Positions 55,659-64,000 of a stretch of 64,000 nucleotides of DNA are shown in pieces; position 1 is the first letter of the stretch; each line of letters starts with the position of its first letter. The notes below the pieces were generated by a model. The model made no database searches. It was not told the origin of the DNA and saw only the letters and a program-made list of their open reading frames with translations. This DNA comes from Saussurea involucrata (Eukaryota > Streptophyta > Magnoliopsida > Asterales > Asteraceae): contig CM066314.1 of NCBI GenBank assembly GCA_033807775.1, forward strand, positions 147,983,429-148,047,428, written 5' to 3'. The position numbers and the translations under genes were made by a program.

Positions 55659-56410
55659 GCTGGTCTGTCAGCGGCAGAATCGACACGTTGAATCAGGTCA
55701 TCATAAATAATGGAGGCCCAGTCAATGTTTAGACCTTTCAGCAGTGCGTATCCCATGGACTGCTGAGGTTGGGCGGCTTGATCAGAAGAGCCGGACTTCG
55801 CTGTCATGCAGCTGATCAGGTGTGCGAAGATGAAGTTCATCTCGCTGGGCATCTTGGATTTCTTTATCAGCGTCAGCTTCTTCTCAGGCTTCTTGTCCCT
55901 TCCAATATCCCAGATATAACCCATTGCGTCAAGGAAAGCAATGATTTCTTCTTTGTCGGCGTGCTTCTTGTGGTCAGGGAATGGAACGAAGGGTTTTTCT
56001 TTGGTAGCATTTGGGAAGTTCAGGGCTTTTCGGATTATGGCAGGGGTTATCTTGATGGTGCCATACTCAGTATCGCTGAGTATGCAGTCGATGGTTTTGG
56101 ATGCATCTTTGGCATAGGGTAGCTCAGTGTGTCTGGCAGAGTACCAGAACTGGGATAAGAGCCGCTTACTGGCAGGAGGTGTTATGGTCAGGGTTGTGTA
56201 GATGGGGCTGTTCTTCAGAAAACTCACAGCATCGTCCAGATGTGATACTTGCTTCCGAGGAGGAAATTCGAGAAGAGCTGAGAGGTTGTTGGCCTTAGTC
56301 CAATCTAGTTGATCCAGCTCGAACTTAACCTGAGGGGCTTTGATGATATCCACTTCCTCAGAGTCAGCGGAGATGGACTCAGCGGTGACATTGATCTTTG
56401 AAGATGCCAT
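55616..56410 (-). CDS. Copia env-like region, N-terminal part
   Basis: ATG at 56410, 264 codons, starting MASSKINVTAESISADSEEVD. The body (FLKNSPIYTTLTITPPASKRLLSQFW, TEYGTIKITPAIIRKALNFP, PSEMNFIFAHLISCMTAKSG) resembles the N-terminal domain of env-like ORFs in eudicot Sireviruses, which is also seen in many plant proteins annotated as hypothetical. No signal peptide. It stops at 55616, and the sense continues in another frame from 55658. Confidence 0.68.
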   Translation of the reverse strand: MASSKINVTAESISADSEEVDIIKAPQVKFELDQLDWTKANNLSALLEFPPRKQVSHLDDAVSFLKNSPIYTTLTITPPASKRLLSQFWYSARHTELPYAKDASKTIDCILSDTEYGTIKITPAIIRKALNFPNATKEKPFVPFPDHKKHADKEEIIAFLDAMGYIWDIGRDKKPEKKLTLIKKSKMPSEMNFIFAHLISCMTAKSGSSDQAAQPQQSMGYALLKGLNIDWASIIYDDLIQRVDSAADRPAWVPYPRFISANMA

Positions 56411-57419
56411 TTCTCTGTATTATCAGTTCAACCAAAGATGTTAACAAATAAGAATTATCTTAATGTGGAAAGAATTTTCCATTAAGATTTTTCGAATTTT
56501 GTCCATTTCATTCAGACAAAAATGTCTTAATGAAGATTAGGGTTTTTCATGATTTTTGAAATGAAATGTAAAACCTATAAAGTCTTGTATTCCAGTTTCT
56601 AAAAGAAAACTGGATACGAATGAAGAACAAGTTTAAGATTTAGATTTAAAACTTGAAGAACAACCATGAAATGGTTGTGTTCATAAAACCATGAAAGAAA
56701 TGATTTTATTTTACAAAGTTCTTTTGTTTGATCTTGTTAAAACAATGAGAAGATCGAAAACAAGTTATACGCATTTGATAATAGATAAGAACATATTAAC
56801 CTTGATGTTTTGATGAGGAAGATGATGAACAGTTCTTGAGGTTTTTGAGAGCACAAATGCAACAGAGGATTCTTTTCTTGCGGAGAAAGATTGTTCGCGT
56901 AAAAGACAAATATAAACCAAGAGTTGTTTATATAGGGAGTTTTAGAGAGAGAAAACCTTGAGCGGGAAAAGGTTTTCATCATGACACGGACACGTGTTTG
57001 CATTTGATTGGAAGTTTGAACGAAACGTGCAAACGTGTGTCAGAAAGAAATCGTGCCTGGTGTTATCCGTTGCAATGACGTCACAACTGTCCTTTCACAT
57101 TCTTTTAGGATGTCTCTGAGGTTTTGAAAGCTCAGGGACTCTTTTGAAAAACATGAAGCACTGAATAGAAAATATCAGTGAAGGTTTAAAGAACTTTCAA
57201 AATATCACTGCTAAGGAAGAAATATTCAGCGATGTAATTATCTTGAAATCTTGCATTTACATGCGATTTGTCAGAGAGAGAAAACATACCTGGATATCAG
57301 TTTTACCAAGTTTATTCAGAGAGAAGATGATGAAATGGATTATATGAGTTGATTTTATCCCGAAGGCTATACAAGATTGTATAAACGTATCGCTGATCAA
57401 ATGTGAACCGCTGAAGATT
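56411..57419 (-). other. Copia spacer between RNase H and the env-like region
   Basis: AT-rich, no ORF with support. TCAGCGATG and ATCGCTGATC words occur here as in the rest of the element. It could hold signals for a subgenomic env-like mRNA; none is recognised. Confidence 0.6.
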
Positions 57420-60400
57420 TTACCCTTCAAAGTTCAGCATTCCAAGCTCGCTGATGAGAAAGTTGAATCTTGTCTCATCAAGAGGTTTGGTAAATAAATC
57501 AGCTAACTGATAATCAGTTGGGATAAAATGAAGTTCTATATCACCATTCATCACATGATCTCTGATAAAATGATATCTGATTTCTATGTGTTTTGTCTTT
57601 GAGTGTAGCACTGGATTGTTTGCTATAGCGATGGCACTAGTGCTGTCGCAATAGATTGGAATTTTGGAGAGCTGGAGATCATAGTCTAGTAGCTGATTTC
57701 TCATCCATAAGACTTGAAAACAACAGCTTCCAGCGGCTACATATTCAGCTTCAGCTGTGGAAGTGGACACTGAGTTTTGCTTCTTACTTGTCCAACTTAC
57801 CAGCTTTCCACCCAGGAGCTGACATCCTCTTGTGGTGCTTTTCCTATCCATTTTGCAACCTGCAAAATCACTGTCTGAATAGGCGGTTAGATCGAATCCT
57901 GAGTCTTTGGGATACCAAAGACCTAGATTCGCTGTACCCTTAAGATATCGAAATATTCGCTTTACAGCTTTAATATGGGATATCTTAGGTTCAGCTTGAT
58001 ATCGTGTGCACAGACATGTTGCAAACATAATATCGGGTCGGCTAGCTGTAAGATACAATAGTGAGCCGATCATCCCACGGTACAGCGTGACATTGACAGG
58101 AACACCCTTTGTGTCCTTATCAAGTGTCAGCGGTGGTGCCATAGGGGTTTTCATAGCTGAACTTTCAGTTAAGTCGAATTTCTTCAGCATATCTTTAACA
58201 TATTTTCCCTGATTTATAAAAGTTCCTTTTTCAGTTTGCTTAATCTGAAGACCAAGGAAATATGTTAGTTCACCCATCATGCTCATTTTATACTCATCTT
58301 TCATTCTATCAGCGAAACGAGTACAAAGCTCAGGGTTAGTAGAACCAAATATAATGTCATCAACATATATTTGAACTAAAATGATATGACCTTTCACTTT
58401 TCTAAAAAATAAAGTTTTGTCAATCTTTCCTCTCTCAAATTTTTCAATATGGAGATAAGTAGAGAGAGTATCATACCATGCACGAGGAGCTTGCTTTAAG
58501 CCATAAAGTGCCTTGTCCAGTTTATAAACATAACCTGGACGCTTAGGATCTGAGAATCCTGGAGGTTGTTCCACATACACTTCTTCATTCAGCTTTCCAT
58601 TCAGAAACGCTGACTTAACATCCATCTGATGTACAGTGAAGTTTTTATGTACATCATATGCTAAGAAAAGACGAATAGATTCGAGTCTGCTACTGGAGCA
58701 AAAGTTTCGTCATAATCTATGCCTTCCTCTTGTCTGTATCCCTGAGCAACAAGACGAGCTTTGTTGCGAGTTACAGTACCATGTTCGTCCAACTTGTTTC
58801 GCTAGACCCATTTAGTGCCTATCACCGTTTTGTCAGTTGGTCTACGAACGAGTTTCCAAACTTTGTTTCTTTCGAATTCAGTCAGCTCTTCTTGCATAGC
58901 GCTGACCCAGTTTGGATCTCTGAGGGCATCATCTATTTTCTTTGGTTCAGTTAGAGAAATAAAGTTAACAAATAAACAAATATTACATGCACTTCTACGA
59001 GTCTGAATACCAGCGTTGGGATCACCAAGAATTTGATCGATTGGGTGATTTACAGTCCATCGCTGAGCCGGAGCATACGTCGTTGACTCAGTCTGTACTG
59101 GAGAAACTGAAGATGAGGCTTCAGCTACTTCTGGATTATCAGCTAAGAGAGGAATGTTTGCATTTGTCACTTCATTCACTGATTGCTGAGAAATTGATGG
59201 AATGTCTGAGACATTTGGATCAACTGCAGGTATAGTGTTTATAGGAACAGCTGAGACCCATGATGTTTCAGCTTCACTGTTCTGCATGTTTGGAATGATA
59301 GTGGGACTATCATCTTCTACTGGATGAGCATGAGGAGTGGGAATTTCTTCTGAATCACCAAGATGAGAAAACATCCATTGATTCAGTTCTTCTGTATCAG
59401 CGTTCGGTTTAGAGTTCGCTGAACGGGATTCGTCAAACGTGACGTGAATAGTTTCTTCTACAGTTTGTCTTCTACGGTTGAAGACTCTGAAAGCTTTGGA
59501 GACTGAGGAGTATCCAAGAAAGATTCCATCATCAGCCTTAGGATCAAACTTTCCAAGGGCGTCTCTGTTGTTCAGTATGAAACACTGACATCCAAAGATG
59601 TGAAGAAAGCTGATTGAAGGCTTTCTCCCATGAAAGAGTTCATAGGCTGTCTTTTTGAATCTTTTAACTATCAGCGACCTGTTTTGCGTAAAGCAAGCAG
59701 TGTTGACAGCTTCTGCCCAAAACTGAGTAGGCAGGAGAGAATCGCTGAGCATTGAACGTGCAACTTCAATAATTGTTCTATTTCTTTTTTCAGCGACTCC
59801 TTTTTGTTGCGGTGTTCTCACTGACGAAAAGTTGTGAGAAATACCCTTACTCTCAAGGAAGGAATCAAGAGAACTGTTTTTGAATTCAGTTCCATGATCA
59901 CTCCTTATTGAGCGAACAGTCATATTGTTCAGAGTTTCCATCTTCCGAACAAAGGTGATGAGTTCTTTAGGGGTGTCACTCTTAGAACGGATAAACATTA
60001 CCCATGTGTAACGAGAGAATTCATCAACTATGACCAGCGTATATTTCTTTCCAGCGATGGATTGTTTGTTAACGGGGCCAAACAAATCCATATGGAGTAG
60101 TTGTAGAGGAGATGACACTGAGGAGACTTGAAGCTTGCCTTGGTCTGCTTCCCTTTTTCACACGCTGAACATAAAGACTCTTTGGCGTATGAATGCTGAG
60201 GTAGACCAGTGACTAACTCTTTGGAGGAAAGAGTATTCAGTGTCTTGAAATTTAGATGTGAGAGCCTCTTGTGCCATAGCCAGTTGACATCAGAAGATGC
60301 CTTTGAGAAGAAACAGGAGTTCTCAGTGGTTGTTGAGTCAATGTTTATTACATAAACATTTTCCAACCCATAACCGTTGAGAGCTATCTTCTCCTTTTTG

Positions 60401-60681
60401 TCAGAGACAAAGCAGGATTCCTTAGTGAAAATCACTTTGTTATCCATGTCGCAAAGCTGACTGATGCTCAGAAGATTATGCTTCAGCCCTTCAACATATG
60501 CGACTCTTCTGAAGGAGGTTGTACCATTTGACAGTACACCATACCCTCGGGTATGTCCTTTTCCATTTTCACCAAATGTCACAGAGGGACCCTTCTCTTC
60601 CTTGTATTCAGCGAGCAGGTTTTTCTTTCCAGTCATGTGTCTAGAGCATCCGCTATCGAGATACCAGATACCCTTCTTAAC
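57420..60681 (-). pseudogene. Copia pol: protease, integrase, RT, RNase H, three small lesions
   Basis: Pol starts in a frame different from gag at about 60681 (VKKGIWYLDSGCSRHM, with the protease DSG). Next are the integrase zinc region (HKRLSHL, CSACEKGKQ), the integrase core (MDLFGPV, RSDHGTEF, GVAEKRNRTI), RT (MDVKSAFLNG, YVDDIIFGS near 58360) and RNase H (YSDSDFAG, STAEAEYVAAG), ending at LGMLNFEG and the stop at 57420. Lesions: one base missing near 60130 between zinc region and core, TAG at 58804-58802 after IGTKWV, and one base missing near 58690 in the N-terminal part of RT. All catalytic residues are kept. The small number of lesions agrees with a recent insertion. Confidence 0.93.
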
Positions 60682-60700
60682 CTGTATTTACAAAGGAAGA

Positions 60701-63118
60701 TTAGTTTTGCTTGGGTACCCACTTAACCATGTATACACGTTTGTCAGTAGAAGTAGTTGGAATGGAAGGTTCAGCGGTGTTCGCAGCATTTGAAGATTCA
60801 GCTTTGTCTTTCTTCACTTTGGTTAATTTCTTAACCTCAGTGGTAGGAGTCACCTTGACCTGATTTGCACCAGGGTTGGTCTTCTTTGCCTTGGGGGCAA
60901 TCTTCACCTTAGCTATCTTTTCAGCTTTGGTGGCTGTGGGGCACTTACTAGCAATATGATCGGTAAGTCCACAGTGATAACATTTCCTATAACTAAAAGT
61001 AGTTCTAGGACCACTTGTATGCTGAGCTTTTAATTTTGAATTAGAAGTGCCAGCACCAAGTAAACTATTGGCTTTAGAAATGGGACGAACATTCAGTTCT
61101 TCAGATTTTTTACCAAGGATATCCACTCTGAGTCTAGGAGTAGATCGCTGAATAGATCCAAAGATCATCTTTCTAGATCCAGAGGGGTAGGTCACTGAGG
61201 CTTTAGAAGCATTCAGCTTTGGTACTAAGGTACCCTTCTGAGGATTTTGATAAATAACAATTCCTTTACCTTTGTCTTTAGAGACAGAGGTAGGTTTTGA
61301 ATAAACCATTTTCTCCTTACCTTTTGAGGAGGTAGGAGTTTCCTCAGGGATTGGTGTAATGGACGAGGAGCACTGAGATGATGAAGTGTCAGCGACTGAG
61401 GATACGAACGTTCCAAATTTAAGCATTGAACGTTCAGTGGTTGGTTTTGGAGTATCATATTTATAACCCAGACCACGTTTATCACTCAGGGGAATCTGAG
61501 CCTTAATTATCTCAGTGATCTTTGTTGAAGAATTACACCATCCTTCAACAGTAGCTTGTTCAGCTTTTAATGCAGCGATAGCTTCTGCTCGTTCGATTTT
61601 GACTAGCTGATTTAAATAAACTTGATCTTTAAAATCATCTTCAATTTTAGAAAGCTTTTCTATTTGAAGGTGGCGGTTTTTAAGCTTTTCAGTGAGATCA
61701 AGATTTTGGTTTTCAACCACAGTTTTGCCGTTCATGGCTTCGTATAAACTTCTAGTCAAGAGGTCGATCTTACGGAGACTATCAGCTTCATCAACATTTG
61801 CAATATTGGTAAAGAAAGAAGGTGATACCTGAATGGCAGATGTTGAAGTGGAGGGAATGTCTGAACTTTCTTCCTCTTCTTCAATCTTAGCCATGAGACA
61901 TTGATTTGCTTCATCATCTTCAGAATCAGATGATGAGGCTTCTTCATCAGAAGCAGCCCAATCATAGTCAGCCATCAGGCCCTTTCCTATCTTCTTAAAG
62001 CTTTTCAGCTTTGCATACTTCTCCTTCAGCTTTGAGTATTTGTCATCTTTATTCCTTGGAACAAAGGATTTCTTTGTAAAAGTTGAAGGTCTCATGATTT
62101 TCTTTGACCTGCACTCATTAGCGAAATGACCTGTCTTTTCGCAGTTGAAACAAGTAGCAGTAGCCTTATCAACAAAAGCTGATGATTTAGGCTTGTCAGT
62201 TATGGAAAGAGGTTTGTTCTTTCTAAACATTTTCTTCTTGGCGAATCTCCTGAACTTTTTAGTTAGGAGAGCCAAGGATTCATCATCATCTGAAAAATCA
62301 GAATCTGATGACCTTTCAGAGTTACTCTCTAACTCAGTGATAGTGACCGAAGGTCGCTGAGTAGAAGGTTCCTCTGAGATTAAAGCAACAGGGGTTCTTT
62401 TGGAATCTTTTACAAGATTCTTCTTAAGATGGCTAGATTGCTCATGATTCAGCAATGTGCCATATAAGGTAGCAAGGGTCATTGATCTTAGATCCTTTGA
62501 TAGCTTGAGACACATGGAATAATTGTCCCAGCTTTCAGGTAAACATTCTAGAAACTTTGTCAGCACTTCAAAGTTAGAATATTCCTTACCAACAGTTTTC
62601 AGATCTATAATTAAACAATTAAAACGTTGGTGAACTTCAGAGAGAGTTTCATTCTTACCAGAAATGAAGCTTTCGTATTGTCTTACCAGGTTGATCTTTC
62701 TTGAGTCCTGGACTTCAGACGTTCCTTCATACTGAACACATATTGTGTCCCACATGGCTTTTGATGATTTCAGGTTCATGACGGAATGGTAGACTTCGTC
62801 AGGAAGGGCCATGGATAGTATGGATCTGGCTTTTGTATCTATAGCCACTTTCTTCTTATCTTCGTCGGTCCACTGATGGATTTCTTTAGGAATCAGCCTT
62901 TCTGGAATAGCAGGTCTATTTGCAGTGGCTGGAACTAAAGGATCAATTGTTACAGGGATGTGTGGGCCGTTCTCAAGATAGTAAGGTATAGTAGGGTCTA
63001 CACCTTCTAAGAAGAGTGTCATCCTATTTTTCCATAAGTTGAAGTTGTCTCTGGAAAATCTAGGGGGTTTTGCAAGAGAACCATTGTCTATATAATTTGT
63101 GTTTGTGTGGGAGGCCAT
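60701..63118 (-). CDS. Copia gag, intact, 805 codons
   Basis: ATG at 63118 (MASHTNTNYIDNGSLAKPPRF) to TAA at 60703-60701. Residues about 20-220 form the copia gag domain (FSRDNFNLWKNRM, MWDTICVQYEGTSEVQ, YESFISGKNETLSEVHQRF). A first CCHC knuckle CFNCEKTGHFANEC lies near 62140-62100 and a second, CYHCGLTDHIASKC, near 60990-60945. Between them are a Ser/Glu acidic stretch and a coiled coil (TRSLYEAMNGKTVVENQ). The C-terminus is Lys-rich. The length is well above a minimal copia gag, as is usual in Sireviruses. It would form the particle and bind the RNA. Pol begins 20 bases after the stop in another frame, so its expression would need frameshift or another bypass. Confidence 0.9.
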   Translation of the reverse strand: MASHTNTNYIDNGSLAKPPRFSRDNFNLWKNRMTLFLEGVDPTIPYYLENGPHIPVTIDPLVPATANRPAIPERLIPKEIHQWTDEDKKKVAIDTKARSILSMALPDEVYHSVMNLKSSKAMWDTICVQYEGTSEVQDSRKINLVRQYESFISGKNETLSEVHQRFNCLIIDLKTVGKEYSNFEVLTKFLECLPESWDNYSMCLKLSKDLRSMTLATLYGTLLNHEQSSHLKKNLVKDSKRTPVALISEEPSTQRPSVTITELESNSERSSDSDFSDDDESLALLTKKFRRFAKKKMFRKNKPLSITDKPKSSAFVDKATATCFNCEKTGHFANECRSKKIMRPSTFTKKSFVPRNKDDKYSKLKEKYAKLKSFKKIGKGLMADYDWAASDEEASSSDSEDDEANQCLMAKIEEEEESSDIPSTSTSAIQVSPSFFTNIANVDEADSLRKIDLLTRSLYEAMNGKTVVENQNLDLTEKLKNRHLQIEKLSKIEDDFKDQVYLNQLVKIERAEAIAALKAEQATVEGWCNSSTKITEIIKAQIPLSDKRGLGYKYDTPKPTTERSMLKFGTFVSSVADTSSSQCSSSITPIPEETPTSSKGKEKMVYSKPTSVSKDKGKGIVIYQNPQKGTLVPKLNASKASVTYPSGSRKMIFGSIQRSTPRLRVDILGKKSEELNVRPISKANSLLGAGTSNSKLKAQHTSGPRTTFSYRKCYHCGLTDHIASKCPTATKAEKIAKVKIAPKAKKTNPGANQVKVTPTTEVKKLTKVKKDKAESSNAANTAEPSIPTTSTDKRVYMVKWVPKQN

Positions 63119-63198
63119 TTTCAGATAATAGCAAGGAAGAGAAATATCTTAGATTAGATCTTGTTTATGAGATTAAACAAATCCGCTCTGATACCACT
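63119..63198 (-). promoter_or_regulatory. Copia leader with tRNA-Met primer site
   Basis: Minus-strand TGGTATCAGAGCGGAT at 63196-63181 follows the LTR end by two bases and is complementary to the initiator tRNA-Met 3' end. Gag ATG follows about 60 bases later. Confidence 0.92.
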
Positions 63199-64000
63199 TG
63201 TTGGTCCCGAAAGGCCTATACAAGTTTGTAGAAGGGGGGGTTGAATACAAACACACAGATTTTACTTTTCTAAATTGTTTATTGATAAATCATTAACAAT
63301 TTACAGCTTGTTGCGGAGACAAGATTAAGGATAAACCTAAATCTAAACAAGTTGGAACACTAAGGTTTCTTGCACTAAGAAAGATAAGGAAATTACTAAT
63401 AATAACCTATCTTGAGATAAGAGATATGAACTTGTCCAGAGTTAGCAAGTTACTTCAAAATGAAGTGAGTTCATCTCTTTATATACTGTATGCATTTAAT
63501 GCAAGTCAGTATATACTTTACACGTGTCATCAGCTGGTTGGTTGCATGTCATTGACCTTGGTTGACAACCTTAGTAGCTGTAAGGATGAACAGTGTAGTA
63601 TCAGAGTGGTTGTACGATTTCAGATATTCGGAGGTTCTTTTCTGACATTTCGTACGGAGGCGTGCAAGGGTGGTTAAGACAAAAGTACTTTGTACGGAGG
63701 ACTTCATGATCAACTTTCGTTGATTCAGCGATTATCATTTACTATTCAGCAGATGATAAAGTTCAGCGATAGCTGAAGTCTTGTACTTGATACTTCACGT
63801 TGAGTGGACAAATATGAGTCTTCGCTGATCCGCATCAGTTCATTAGGAGACTTGTCGCTGGTTCTTGAGCTTGATCTTCGACTTCAGCGTAGAACCTTTG
63901 TTGACGTGAAACTTGTCTTCAGGGATCATAAGTAAACAACTAACTTATCAGCGATCATCATAATGACTGAACAGACTCAGCGCATTAATGATGAACAGTG
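63199..64000 (-). repeat. Copia 5' LTR, partial
   Basis: It begins TGTTGGTCCC on the plus strand and is cut by the window end after 802 bases. Against 51103-51904 I count about four mismatches. TATA-like box at 63485-63477. Confidence 0.95.

Larger units (their letters stand above)
51103..64000 (-). mobile_element. Sirevirus-like Ty1/copia element with env-like region (5' LTR runs off window)
   Basis: In element sense: 5' LTR (from beyond 64000 to 63199), tRNA-Met primer site, gag 63118-60701, pol 60681-57420, spacer, env-like region 56410-52501, polypurine tract and 3' LTR 52069-51103. Gene order protease, integrase, RT, RNase H is that of Ty1/copia. A long gag with two zinc knuckles and an extra region with coiled coil after pol fit the Sirevirus (SIRE) group. 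The two LTRs differ at about four sites in the 800 bp that can be compared, so insertion is recent. Left flank CGGCC (51098-51102) is the likely target duplication. Confidence 0.93.

Noticed and set aside
60682..60718. Short intron joining copia gag and pol
   Set aside because: GT and AG with a CTAAT are present, but about 37 bases is far below plant intron size; a frameshift or reinitiation is likelier.
63181..63196. tRNA gene fragments at primer sites
   Set aside because: Only the 12-18 bases complementary to tRNA 3' ends are present at 6294, 41458 and 63181.

Overview
The window is plant nuclear DNA made entirely of LTR retrotransposons. I see no host gene, tRNA gene or complete rRNA gene. 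The families are typical of angiosperms: an Athila-lineage Ty3/gypsy element with a tRNA-Asp primer site, Tat-lineage Ty3/gypsy elements with a second archaeal-type RNase H, a Tekay-like non-coding element with a tRNA-Met primer site, a Sirevirus-like Ty1/copia element with an env-like region, and a Cassandra solo LTR carrying 5S rRNA sequence. An angiosperm is secure; a eudicot, perhaps an asterid, is only an impression from protein flavour.

Layout. Position 1-7921 is the 5' portion of an Athila-like element on the minus strand: start of an extra ORF, broken gag-pol, primer site and 5' LTR. From 7922 to 49955 lies one old Tat-lineage element (here E, minus strand) whose right LTR is 49071-49955. 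It has been invaded repeatedly. Element B (9227-30333, plus, target duplication GCAGC) sits in its integrase. Element F (32912-48961, minus, TTCAC) sits in the first codons of its pol ORF. The Athila element probably also sits in it. Inside B are C (12691-20177, plus, CTCAT) and D (22301-29149, minus, ATCCC/ATTCC). Inside the 5' LTR of C is a Cassandra solo LTR (13121-13396, CCTGA). Inside F is the non-coding element H (35165-44035, GAAGA). E itself lies in remnants of older Tat elements (49956-51102), and a young copia element (51103 to beyond the window end, minus) interrupts the gag of one of those remnants.

How the genes relate. The Tat copies share similar LTRs, primer site and leader but divide the coding capacity. 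B and E encode only RT, RNase H, second RNase H and integrase, from an ATG just upstream of RT. C and the 50220-51102 remnant encode gag plus protease and no polymerase. D and F encode gag with the protease deleted at a common breakpoint. The gag-type copies also carry an antisense four-exon gene with GT-AG introns, convergent with gag and separated from it by two short inverted repeats. This looks like a split, trans-complementing retrotransposon family, and it is the most interesting feature here. A second theme is that each family is peppered with its own short word across LTR, spacer and coding sequence: TCAGCG in the copia element, CCCACTGTGG in Athila, GTCG/CGAC words in Tat.

Almost all coding regions are broken by stops, mostly C-to-T type changes, or by small indels. 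The copia gag (60701-63118) is the longest intact ORF. All boundaries, duplications and mismatch counts were read by eye, without alignment or database search.
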